A DNA stretch of 64,000 nucleotides from CAWJMD01 sp963700925 (GCA_963700925.1 OY969553.1:3472001-3536000); one strand, 5' to 3'; shown: positions 53,198-61,055, counted from the stretch's first letter. Translations and numbers: made by a program. The notes: a model not told the origin generated them from the sequence alone.

Positions 53198-53257
53198 GTG
53201 GAGAACCTTCTCGAAGACGTCCTCGAGTCCGCTCGGGCCGAGCTGCCCAAGCGCTGA
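53198..53257 (+). CDS. Candidate RiPP precursor peptide (19 aa) of the YcaO/TfuA locus
   Basis: The ORF encodes MENLLEDVLESARAELPKR behind GGAAGGAG and ends 75 bases before the YcaO start. The same frame is open further upstream, giving 34 codons from ATG 53153 or 48 from ATG 53111, but neither has a good ribosome site. The acidic, helical N-terminal part (ENLLEDVLES) looks like a recognition or leader segment, and RAELPKR would be the core. There is no Cys or Thr and only one Ser. Azole or azoline formation is therefore unlikely, and a backbone change such as a thioamide is more plausible. The alternative is a regulatory leader ORF. Substrate status is inference from position. Confidence 0.6.
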   Translation: MENLLEDVLESARAELPKR

Positions 53258-53332
53258 CCGCACCACGTGGCCGGGCCCAGGGGTCCGGCCACACCCACGT
53301 CCGCATCGCGCCCCCCTCACCTCAGGACGACC

Positions 53333-54622
53333 GTGACCGCAGCGTCGGACCCCGGCTCGAGTGGGAGCCGACGCCCTGACCTTCCGGTGCGTCAGGAGCT
53401 CGTGGTCACAGACCCCGACGCCGCACTGGCCGCGGTTGACCCGCGCGCCTTCGACGGCCCTCTCGCCAAAGCCTTCTCGCACGGAACGCACCGCAGCGTC
53501 GACCCCTCCGAGACCTGGGCCAGGCTGCGCGACCACCTCCCCGCGATCGGCGTCACCAGGGTCGCCGACGTCACCGGTCTCGACCGGCTCGGCCTCCACG
53601 TGTACCTCGCGATCCAGCCGCTGTCACGCTCGCTGTCAACGGCTCAGGGCAAGGGGACGGACGCAGTGACCGCGAAGGTCTCCGCCGTGATGGAGGCCGC
53701 CGAGACCTGGAGTGCCGAACGACACGAGCTGCCGGTGTGGTGGGCCACGTCGGCAACGGCCGCGTCCACGGGAAGGGCGGTGGACCTCGAGGCCGTCGAC
53801 GGCTACGACAGCTCCCGCGACCACGGGCAGGAGCTGCCGTGGACACCGGCGCTCGACCTGCTGGGGGGCGGGCCAGTCTGGTTGCCGTACGAGGCCGTTC
53901 AGCTCGACATGCGGCTGCCCCTGCCCGACCACGACCGTGTCGTCGGCTGCAGCGGCAACGGCCTCGCCTCGGGCAACCACCCGGTCGAGGCCGCGCTGCA
54001 CGCGCTCTACGAGGTGCTGGAGCGGCACAGCCTCCGCCGGTGGGAGCGGCTGCCGGCGTCCGAGATCGAGTCCACGCTCGTCGATCTGGGCACGCTCGAC
54101 GGCTACGCACGAGAACTGCTCGACCGGCTCGAGCGTGTCGAGGCCCGGGTGCTGCTGTGGAACGCGACCGACCCCGCAGTCGGTGTCCCCACGGCGTTCG
54201 CCACCGTCGTCGAGACGAACCCCCACACCGACCTGCACACGATGCCCTTCTCCACCGGGACGGGAACCCACCTGGACCCTGACGTGGCTGCCTGTCGTGC
54301 CATCACCGAGGCGGTGCAGACCCGCGCGACCTACGTCTCCGGGAGCCGTGAGGACCTCACTCGCCCAACGTTCGCGCACGTGTTCGACGTCGCTCGGCTG
54401 CGACGCGTGCGGTCGATGGTCGAGCAGACGGGCGCCGACACCCTGCGCCGCGCCGACTGGCCCCAGGTCGACCCCACCGACCTGGGCGCCGACCTGGCCA
54501 CCACGCTGGCTGCGACCCGGCGGGCAGGGCTCACCAGCGTCCTGGCCGTCGACGTGCCCGCCCCCGTCGACGGCGTCGCCGTGGCGCGCGTGGTGGTTCC
54601 TAGCGCGGCCGGAGTGCACTGA
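53333..54622 (+). CDS. YcaO-family peptide-backbone cyclodehydratase/thioamidase
   Basis: This 429-residue YcaO protein is complete. ATP/Mg-binding elements are all visible: AQGKG (about 105) with SAVMEAAE (Glu121, Glu124), GNHPVEAALHALYEVLERH (Asn215, Glu219, Glu227, Glu230, Arg231) and GTGTHLDPDVAACRAITEAVQTR. The residue spacing matches E. coli YcaO. The protein ends VVVPSAAGVH and lacks the Pro-rich PxPxP tail of azoline-forming enzymes. No partner E1-like protein or dehydrogenase is present. With TfuA directly downstream, a thioamide-forming role is the best inference. GTG 53333 is chosen because AGGA lies 5 bases before it; the frame opens at 53267, and GTG 53387 and 53402 are later options. 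It overlaps tfuA by 1 base. Confidence 0.85.
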   Translation: MTAASDPGSSGSRRPDLPVRQELVVTDPDAALAAVDPRAFDGPLAKAFSHGTHRSVDPSETWARLRDHLPAIGVTRVADVTGLDRLGLHVYLAIQPLSRSLSTAQGKGTDAVTAKVSAVMEAAETWSAERHELPVWWATSATAASTGRAVDLEAVDGYDSSRDHGQELPWTPALDLLGGGPVWLPYEAVQLDMRLPLPDHDRVVGCSGNGLASGNHPVEAALHALYEVLERHSLRRWERLPASEIESTLVDLGTLDGYARELLDRLERVEARVLLWNATDPAVGVPTAFATVVETNPHTDLHTMPFSTGTGTHLDPDVAACRAITEAVQTRATYVSGSREDLTRPTFAHVFDVARLRRVRSMVEQTGADTLRRADWPQVDPTDLGADLATTLAATRRAGLTSVLAVDVPAPVDGVAVARVVVPSAAGVH

Positions 54623-55503
54623 TGCGACCTGACACCAGCAACACGGACCCCAACGCACTTGAGCGTGTGCTTCGACTACGAGAACTGCACGGGCTCAACG
54701 AGTCTCGCCGCAACGGGCCCCTGGTCGTCTTCACTGGCCCGTCGCTGCCGCCGGCCCTGGCCGCCGAGCTGCTCCCGTCCGCCGTCATCGCGCCACCCGC
54801 GCAGGTCGGGTCGGTCGTGCGGGCGCTGCGAGACCACCGGCCGGCTGCGCTCGCGATCGTCGACGGGTACTACGAACGGGTGCCGGCGGTGTGGCACAAG
54901 GAGATCCTGCTTGCTCTGTCAGCCGGCGTTGCCTGCTACGGGTCGTCGTCGATGGGAGCGCTCCGTGCCGCCGAGCTGGCACCGTTCGGGATGGTCGGTG
55001 TCGGAGAAGTGTTCTCCTGGTTCTCATCCGGCGAGCTGGAGTCCGACGACGAGGTCGCCGTCGTGCACGGCCCTGAGTCCGTGGGCTATGCGCCGGCGTC
55101 TGTAGCGCTCGTCGTCGCACGGGCCACCGTCACGCGCGCGGTCGCGCAGGCAGCGACCCGGCAGGAGGTTGCCGACCTGGTGGTGGTCGCGGGCCGCCGC
55201 ACCTGGTACCCGCACCGCACGTGGGCGCGCCTGCTGGCCGACGACGTCGTCGGGCCGGACCCCAAGCCGGGCTACCTGGCATCCCTTCGCTCGCTGCGTT
55301 CCTGGGTCGGCGCAGGCAACGTGGTCGACGTGAAACGAGACGACGCGTTCGCGCTGTGCCGACGGCTTGCCCGTGACTCCGCGACCGGGTTCAGCGGGCC
55401 CGCCACACCCTCTGAGCGGGGGGTCGAGACAACGGTGTTCACCGCTGCCATGCTCGACGAGCTCGAGCTCGACGAACCTGCCGGCCCGGTCGCTGACGCC
55501 TAG
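54622..55503 (+). CDS. tfuA: TfuA-domain protein (YcaO partner)
   Basis: This 293-residue protein has the TfuA core: FTGPSLPPALAAELLP (about 37-52), DGYYERVPAVWHKEILLAL (81-99) and GSSSMGALRAAELAPFGMVGVG (107-128). Work on archaeal TfuA describes a Ser-Lys hydrolase-like site that hydrolyses thiocarboxylated ThiS and aids YcaO. Candidate residues here are Lys93 and one of Ser108-110. ATG 54622 overlaps the YcaO stop, with GGAG 7 bases before it. The 30-residue N-terminal extension and the C-terminal 80 residues are variable. Its stop shares the palindrome CTAG with the stop of the convergent transporter gene. Confidence 0.92.
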   Translation: MRPDTSNTDPNALERVLRLRELHGLNESRRNGPLVVFTGPSLPPALAAELLPSAVIAPPAQVGSVVRALRDHRPAALAIVDGYYERVPAVWHKEILLALSAGVACYGSSSMGALRAAELAPFGMVGVGEVFSWFSSGELESDDEVAVVHGPESVGYAPASVALVVARATVTRAVAQAATRQEVADLVVVAGRRTWYPHRTWARLLADDVVGPDPKPGYLASLRSLRSWVGAGNVVDVKRDDAFALCRRLARDSATGFSGPATPSERGVETTVFTAAMLDELELDEPAGPVADA

Positions 55504-56786
55504 GCGGCGACGTCGGCGGCAGCTGCGACCGACCGGCGCGAGCCGAGGCCGGCGGCCACCAGCAGGCCGGTGGCGGCCACGGCGACGACGGCCGTCCGAG
55601 GCTCGAAGAGGTCTGCGATGGCCCCGGCGACCAGGAAACCGACGCACTGAACGACGGCGTACCCGGCAGTCTCCAGGCCGGCGATGCGTCCGCGCACCGC
55701 GTCAGGTGAGAGGACGATGACCACGGTGGCCAGCGGCAGCGTGAAGGCCGAGAACAGCCCAGCCAGGGCCCAGGCGGCCAACAGGGCCGGCCACACGCCC
55801 ACGAGGGCGGCCGAAACCATGAGCGTGACAGCGCATCCCAGCACCATCAGGCGGCACCACCGGAGCTGGCGGGCGAGGGGCTGCCGCCCGATCACGAGCA
55901 GTCCGACCGCCATGCCGAGAGCCTCGGCGGCCAGCAGGAGTGCGCCTGCCGCGGGTCTCTGACCGGCCAGCTTGGCCATCGGGAGGGCCAGCGCCCCCGG
56001 AACCACCAGCATCGCCCCGGACCACCACGACGCCCGCAGCGCCGACCTCACGCCGGAGTTGGCGGCCACCACCCGCCATGCCGTGCGAGCCTCGTTCACC
56101 GGCGACCCGAGCAGGCTCCGCAGGTCGGGAGGCTTACCCCGGACGCTCCGCGGAAGCTTGCGGCCACGACGGCGACGCAGCAGGTCGCTGTGCCATGCAA
56201 GGAGCATCGCGGACAGCCCGAAGGTCGCGATGTCAACCAGGAGAGCCAGTTTCACGCCGCCGAGGATCACGAGCGCGCCTCCGGCCGCCCACCCGGCGAC
56301 CATGGCCACCAGCTGCACGACCCATCGCAGCGAGTTGCCGCTCGACAGCTCGTGCGGGCCGGGCAGCATCTGCGCCATCAGTCCGGCGCCGGCCGCGTAG
56401 AAGGGCGCTGCGATCACCTCGACCAGGAAGACCGCGATCAGGATCAGCCACAGGGGGGCGTGGACGAGCACGAGGGCGAGGACGCCGAGAACCACGAGGG
56501 CACGGGCGAGGTCGCAGGCCACCATCAGGGTCCGTCGCGGCAGCCGGTCGGCCATCGGTGAGAGCAGCGCGTCGGCGAAGACGCTCGGCAGCGTGCTGAC
56601 CGCGAAGACGGCTGCGGCCGCGAGCACGCTGCCGGTGCTGATCAGAGCCGAGATCGAGATGGCGACCTTGGCGAGCTTGTCGCCGAAGTCGGACGCTCCC
56701 CGCGCCGCGAGGTAGGCGGCGAACTCGGGCCGGCGCAGCAACGCTCGCCACGACACGCGCCCCTCGGTCGCCGCTGTCTCGCTCAC
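55500..56786 (-). CDS. MFS-type membrane transporter
   Basis: This 428-residue protein has about eleven to twelve transmembrane helices in the MFS pattern of actinobacterial exporters. The N-terminal part is FAAYLAARGASDFGDKLAKVAISISALI, followed by the loop motif ADRLPRRTLMVACDLARALVV. The second half contains SPDAVRGRIAGLETAGYAVVQ. The substrate is unknown. It is convergent with tfuA, sharing the base-overlapping stops CTAG, and divergent from the MoaD-like gene. An export role for the peptide product is possible but rests on position only. GTG 56786 is preferred over an upstream start because AAGGGGG lies before it. Confidence 0.88.
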   Translation of the reverse strand: MSETAATEGRVSWRALLRRPEFAAYLAARGASDFGDKLAKVAISISALISTGSVLAAAAVFAVSTLPSVFADALLSPMADRLPRRTLMVACDLARALVVLGVLALVLVHAPLWLILIAVFLVEVIAAPFYAAGAGLMAQMLPGPHELSSGNSLRWVVQLVAMVAGWAAGGALVILGGVKLALLVDIATFGLSAMLLAWHSDLLRRRRGRKLPRSVRGKPPDLRSLLGSPVNEARTAWRVVAANSGVRSALRASWWSGAMLVVPGALALPMAKLAGQRPAAGALLLAAEALGMAVGLLVIGRQPLARQLRWCRLMVLGCAVTLMVSAALVGVWPALLAAWALAGLFSAFTLPLATVVIVLSPDAVRGRIAGLETAGYAVVQCVGFLVAGAIADLFEPRTAVVAVAATGLLVAAGLGSRRSVAAAADVAA

Positions 56787-56909
56787 CCGCTCGCCCCCTT
56801 CGCCAGCCCTGCGGATCCTTCCGTGCGCACGTTGCCACACCTAGGGTGCTCGTTGGGCAGGCACACGCAAAGTTCACGTACCCGCATAATTCTCCCAGGG
56901 AGCCTCCGG

Positions 56910-57155
56910 ATGCAGGTCACCACCCGCTACTACGCCGCCGCGTCGGCGGCTGCGGGCGTCGAGGCCGAGACCATCGAGGTGGCCGACGGGTCCACTGCGC
57001 GCGACCTGCTGGCCAACTGCCGCGGGCGTCACCCGGGCTTCGGCTCCGGCCTCGACCGATGCAGCCTCCTGCGTGACGGGCTCGCGCTGAAGCCGGAAAC
57101 CGTTCTGGCGGACGGCGACACCGTCGACGTCGTCCCGCCGTTCGCCGGGGGCTGA
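56910..57155 (+). CDS. MoaD/ThiS-family sulfur-carrier-like protein
   Basis: This 81-residue beta-grasp protein begins MQVTTRYYAAASAAAGVEAE and ends VVPPFAGG, the Gly-Gly terminus of sulfur carriers that are adenylated and thiocarboxylated. Its segment NGxxL-like region RDGLALKPETVLADGDTVDVVPPFAGG matches MoaD. AGGGAG precedes ATG 56910. It is co-transcribed with the MetE-like gene (5-base gap). MoaD-type use in molybdopterin or other thiolation is equally possible, and no adenylating enzyme (MoeB/ThiF) is in the window. Its proximity to TfuA suggests, but does not prove, service as sulfur donor. Confidence 0.88.
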   Translation: MQVTTRYYAAASAAAGVEAETIEVADGSTARDLLANCRGRHPGFGSGLDRCSLLRDGLALKPETVLADGDTVDVVPPFAGG

Positions 57156-57160
57156 GGCTG

Positions 57161-58183
57161 TTGTCCGACGGAGGGCCCGGCGCAGCGCGCACGGCGACCG
57201 GCATCGGATCGTGGCCCGGCGATGACCCGTTCGAGGCCACGCGCACGCTGTTCGGCGAGCTGGGGTCACCTCCCGGGCTGCCGCACCTGCCCGAACTGCC
57301 GGCTCGCGGCCCCGGTGCCGACCTGACCGGACGCGCCGCCGTCCTGCTCGTGGACCTCCCCGTCGACCTGCAGCCGTCGGGGTGGCGCCTGGTCGACCGC
57401 GCCGGCCGTGACCTCGAACGGGCACGCAGCTTCCTCTCCGCCGACTCCGACGCCGTCGCCGAGGCCGCCGACGGCTACACCGGGCCCCTCAAGGTGCAGG
57501 TCGCCGGCCCCTGGACTCTGGCCTCGACGCTCTGGCTGCCTCGTGGCGATCGGGCGGTCACCGACACCGGCGCCACGCGCGACCTGGTCGAGTCGCTCGC
57601 GGAGGGCCTCGCCCGGCACGTCGCCGACGTCCGACGGCTCGTTCCCGGCGCCGAGGTCGTGGTCCAGCTCGACGAGCCCGCCCTGCCGGCGGTCCTGGCC
57701 GGCCGCCTGCGGACGATCTCGGGCTTCGGACGGCTGCCGGCGGTCGAGGCGACCACCGCCGAACAGGGACTGAGGACCGTGCTGGCAGCAGCCGAGCAGG
57801 CCGGCGCCGCCAGCACGGCCGTGCACTGTTGTGCGGCCGATGTGCCGCTACAGCTGTTGCGCGGCACCGGAACTCGTGCGATCGCCGTCGACCTGTCGCT
57901 GCTCGACGCGCGCGCCTGGGAGTCGGTCGCCGTCGCCGTCGAGGCCGGCATCACGCTCTGGGCCGGGGTCGTGCCGACCTCGGGCGCTCTGCCGCCGGTC
58001 GGTGAGCTGGTCGACGCCGTGCGCCGCCCGTGGCAGCAGGTCGGGCTGCCGCTGGCGGACCTCGCCGGAGTCGTCGTCACACCCGCCTGCGGCCTGGCCG
58101 GCAGCAGCCCTGACCACGCCCGTGCCGCGATCACCCGCTGCGTCGAGACAGCCCACGAGCTGGCCGAGGTCGCGGCAGGCTGA
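57161..58183 (+). CDS. Cobalamin-independent methionine synthase (MetE C-terminal)-like protein
   Basis: This 340-residue protein resembles the catalytic half of MetE, beginning TATGIGSWPGDDPFEATRTLFGEL. A zinc-site-like AVHCCAADVP and a terminal TPACGLAGSSPDHA are visible. It is much shorter than full MetE and corresponds to a conserved actinobacterial protein found just before ligA (Rv3015c-like). Its methyl donor and acceptor are unknown. TTG 57161 is the apparent start, 5 bases after the MoaD-like gene, so the two are translationally linked. A thiol-methyl transfer role would fit the sulfur-rich neighbourhood, as inference. Confidence 0.8.
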   Translation: MSDGGPGAARTATGIGSWPGDDPFEATRTLFGELGSPPGLPHLPELPARGPGADLTGRAAVLLVDLPVDLQPSGWRLVDRAGRDLERARSFLSADSDAVAEAADGYTGPLKVQVAGPWTLASTLWLPRGDRAVTDTGATRDLVESLAEGLARHVADVRRLVPGAEVVVQLDEPALPAVLAGRLRTISGFGRLPAVEATTAEQGLRTVLAAAEQAGAASTAVHCCAADVPLQLLRGTGTRAIAVDLSLLDARAWESVAVAVEAGITLWAGVVPTSGALPPVGELVDAVRRPWQQVGLPLADLAGVVVTPACGLAGSSPDHARAAITRCVETAHELAEVAAG

Positions 58184-58306
58184 CAAGCGCGAGCACACCG
58201 GGAGGACTGGACGGCAGATTCGGGGCCGCGTGACCCGAAACCGGCGCGCAGTCCCCCTGCTGTGCTCACCAAGTCCGTGTCCGGGGGCGTGGGGCAGGAT
58301 GTCGCC

Positions 58307-60466
58307 GTGACCGATGCGGCCCAGAACACGACCGAGCAGGCCCCCGTCCCCGAGGAGGTGCGCCGCGAGTGGACGGCGCTCGCCGAGGTGGTTCGCGACG
58401 CGCAGTTCGCGTACTACGTGCGCGACGCCCCCACGTTGAGCGACGGCGACTTCGACGTGAAGCTGCGCGAGCTCGAGGCGCTGGAGGAGGCCCATCCGGG
58501 GCTGCGGACGCCGGAGTCGCCGACCCAGCGGGTGGGCGGAACGTTCTCCACCGACTTCGTCACGCACGACCACGTCGAGCGGATGCTCAGCCTCGACAAC
58601 GCGTTCAGCCTCGACGAGCTCACGTCCTGGTCAGACCGGGTGGCGCGCGACGCCGGGACCACCGACGTGCACTTCCTGTGCGAGCTGAAGATCGACGGCC
58701 TCGCGGTCAACCTGCTGTACGAGGGTGGACGCCTCACGCGGGGGCTCACGCGCGGCGACGGCCGCACCGGCGAGGACGTCACGCTGAACCTCCGCACCAT
58801 CGACGGCATCCCGCACGTCCTGACCGGCACCGACGACGCGCCCGTCCCCGAGCTCGTCGAGGTGAGGGGCGAGGTCTACTTCCCGATCGAGGCGTTCGGC
58901 GAGCTCAACGCCGCGCTCGTCGCGGCCGGCAAGGCGCCCTACGCCAATCCCCGCAACACGGCGGCGGGTTCGTTGCGGCAGAAGGACCCCAAGGTCACCG
59001 CCAGTCGCCAGCTGAAGATGATCGTGCACGGCATCGGCGCCCGTCGGGGCCTGGAGCTCGAGCGCCAGTCGCAGGCGTACGAGCTGCTGCGCGCCTGGGG
59101 CCTGCCCACGTCGGAGCACTACCGCGTGGTCGACACGACCGCCGAGGTCGAGGAGCGCATCGCGTACTTCGGCGAGCACCGGCACGACGTCGAGCACGAG
59201 ATCGACGGCGTGGTGGTCAAGGTCGACGAGGTGTCGGTGCAGCGCCGGCTGGGCTCGACCAGCCGCGCGCCCAGGTGGGCGATCGCGTTCAAGTACCCGC
59301 CGGAGGAGGTCAACACGACCCTGCTCGACATCAGGGTCAACGTCGGTCGTACCGGACGGGTGACGCCCTACGCCGTGATGGAGCCGGTGCTGGTCGCCGG
59401 GTCGACCGTCGAGATGGCGACGCTCCACAACGCCAGCGAGGTCAAGCGCAAGGGCGTGCTGATCGGCGACACGGTGGTGCTGCGCAAGGCGGGCGACGTG
59501 ATCCCCGAGATCCTGGGCCCGGTCGTCGACCTGCGTCCCGACGACGCGCGCGAGTTCGAGATGCCGACCGAGTGCCCGTCGTGCGGCACCACGCTCAAGC
59601 CCGAGCGCGAGGGCGACGCCGACATCCGGTGCCCCAACGCGCGCTCGTGCCCGTCCCAGCTGAGGGAACGGCTGTCGCACGTCGCCTCCCGCGGGGCCTT
59701 CGACATCGAGGCACTTGGCTGGGAGGGCGTCTCGGCCCTGCTCGACGCCGGAGTCGTCTCGGACGAGGGCGACCTCTTCGCGCTCACACCCGCCGACGTC
59801 GCGACGGTGCCCCTGTTCACCCGGGCGCCGAAGAAGGCCGAGCTAGCCGACCCGGCCGCCCTGCCTGCTCCTGGGATCGTCGACGGCCGGGTCCTGTCCG
59901 TGATCGGCAGCAAGCTCGTCGAGAACCTCGAGAACGCCAAGGGCCAGCCGCTGTGGCGGGTGCTGGTCGCGCTGTCGATCCGTCACGTGGGGCCCACGGC
60001 CGCGCGGGCGCTCGCGCAGCACTTCGGCACGATGGACCGCATCCAGGCCGCGACCGCCGAAGAGTTCGCCGGGGTCGACGGAGTCGGCCCCCGGATCGCC
60101 GAGACCATGCCCGAGTGGTTCGCCGTCGACTGGCACGCCGACGTGGTCCGCAAGTGGCGGGAGGCCGGCGTCAGGATGGCCGACGAGCGTGACGTGTCCG
60201 TGCCGCGCACGCTCGAGGGGATGTCGATCGTCGTGACAGGCTCGCTCACTGGGTACAGCCGCGACGAGGCCAAGGAGGCCATCCTGCTGCGCGGTGGCAA
60301 AGCCTCGGGAAGCGTGTCGAAGAAGACCGCGTTCGTGGTCGTCGGCGACTCTCCCGGCAGCAAGGCCGAGAAGGCCGGCGAGCTGGGCGTCACCGTCCTC
60401 GACGAGCAGGGTTTCACCGACCTGTTGGAGCACGGACCGGACCCGGTGGGGCCGTCCGGAGGCTGA
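58307..60466 (+). CDS. ligA: NAD-dependent DNA ligase
   Basis: This 719-residue replicative ligase seals nicks using NAD+. The order is an N-terminal NAD-binding segment, adenylation domain with the KIDG lysine in CELKIDGLAVNLLY, OB fold, four-cysteine zinc finger (ECPSCGTTLKPEREGDADIRCPNARSCPSQL region), helix-hairpin-helix (IRHVGPTAARALAQ) and a C-terminal BRCT domain (SIVVTGSLTGYSRDEAKEAI). GTG 58307 is chosen behind GCAGGA; further GTG starts occur upstream. Confidence 0.97.
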   Translation: MTDAAQNTTEQAPVPEEVRREWTALAEVVRDAQFAYYVRDAPTLSDGDFDVKLRELEALEEAHPGLRTPESPTQRVGGTFSTDFVTHDHVERMLSLDNAFSLDELTSWSDRVARDAGTTDVHFLCELKIDGLAVNLLYEGGRLTRGLTRGDGRTGEDVTLNLRTIDGIPHVLTGTDDAPVPELVEVRGEVYFPIEAFGELNAALVAAGKAPYANPRNTAAGSLRQKDPKVTASRQLKMIVHGIGARRGLELERQSQAYELLRAWGLPTSEHYRVVDTTAEVEERIAYFGEHRHDVEHEIDGVVVKVDEVSVQRRLGSTSRAPRWAIAFKYPPEEVNTTLLDIRVNVGRTGRVTPYAVMEPVLVAGSTVEMATLHNASEVKRKGVLIGDTVVLRKAGDVIPEILGPVVDLRPDDAREFEMPTECPSCGTTLKPEREGDADIRCPNARSCPSQLRERLSHVASRGAFDIEALGWEGVSALLDAGVVSDEGDLFALTPADVATVPLFTRAPKKAELADPAALPAPGIVDGRVLSVIGSKLVENLENAKGQPLWRVLVALSIRHVGPTAARALAQHFGTMDRIQAATAEEFAGVDGVGPRIAETMPEWFAVDWHADVVRKWREAGVRMADERDVSVPRTLEGMSIVVTGSLTGYSRDEAKEAILLRGGKASGSVSKKTAFVVVGDSPGSKAEKAGELGVTVLDEQGFTDLLEHGPDPVGPSGG

Positions 60467-60758
60467 CTCAAGTCCCGCTGCCAACCGCCGACGACAGATC
60501 AGAGCGGGTTCACCCGGTGGGCGGCGACGACATGGTCACGTGGAGCCAGGCGATGCTCGACGCGAGCGACGACTGCGACGACCCGGGTCTCGCGTGGCAG
60601 TCGGGCCTTCGGACGGCGAAGACCGTCCGTGTGCCCTGCGCCGCGCACCACCGATATCTGACCGGCAACTGACCGGCAACCGACCGGCAACTGACCGGCA
60701 ACTAACCGGCAACTGACCCACATCTGAGCAGGCAGGCACGCCCCATAGACTCGCCGCC
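60467..60758. other. Intergenic region between ligA and gatC
   Basis: The 292 bases contain no supported gene. A small hairpin, GGACGG-N6-CCGTCC, lies at 60611-60628, and an 11-bp tandem repeat at 60659-60724. Promoter sequence for gatCAB was not clearly identified. Confidence 0.6.
60659..60724 (+). repeat. 11-bp tandem repeat (TGACCGGCAAC)
   Basis: Five units of TGACCGGCAAC or single-base variants (60659, 60670, 60681, 60692, 60703) plus a degenerate sixth are arranged head to tail, ending 34 bases before gatC. The array is non-coding. It could be an expanded microsatellite or a binding-site cluster. Confidence 0.85.
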
Positions 60759-61055
60759 ATGTCCGCCATCTCCGCCGACCAGGTCGCGTACCTGGCCAAG
60801 CTGGCCAGGATCGACCTCACCGACGACGAGCGCATCCGGCTCGCCGGCCAGCTCGACGGCATCCTCGACGCCGTCGCGAAGGTCGAGCAGGCCGCCGGTC
60901 CTGACGTGCCCGCCACCTCGCACCCGATGCCCCTGACCAACGTCTTCCGCGACGACCAGGAGCGGCCGTCGCTGGAGGTCGAGGTCGCCCTGGCCGGAGC
61001 GCCGGCGAGCGAGCAGGACAGGTTCCGGGTCCCCCGCATCCTGGACGAGGAGTGA
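60759..61055 (+). CDS. gatC: Asp/Glu-tRNA amidotransferase subunit C
   Basis: This 98-residue helical protein begins MSAISADQVAYLAKLARIDL and shows the GatC ending DNVFRDDQERPSLEVEV-like and PRILDEE. It stabilises the GatA-GatB complex that amidates misacylated Glu-tRNA(Gln) and Asp-tRNA(Asn). It is the first gene of gatCAB and overlaps gatA by 4 bases. Confidence 0.96.
   Translation: MSAISADQVAYLAKLARIDLTDDERIRLAGQLDGILDAVAKVEQAAGPDVPATSHPMPLTNVFRDDQERPSLEVEVALAGAPASEQDRFRVPRILDEE

Noticed and set aside
53121..53336. 71-codon plus-strand frame overlapping the short peptide ORF
   Set aside because: It starts at a GTG without a ribosome site and is rich in Ser/Pro/Arg. The frame ending at 53257 has the strong GGAAGGAG.
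53050..55503. Trifolitoxin-like or azole (TOMM) gene cluster
   Set aside because: There is no E1-like partner, no dehydrogenase, no Cys/Ser/Thr-rich core and no trifolitoxin-type precursor. Only the YcaO-TfuA core is shared.
60659..60724. CRISPR array or attachment site
   Set aside because: 11-bp contiguous repeats with no spacer and no integrase or cas gene in the window.
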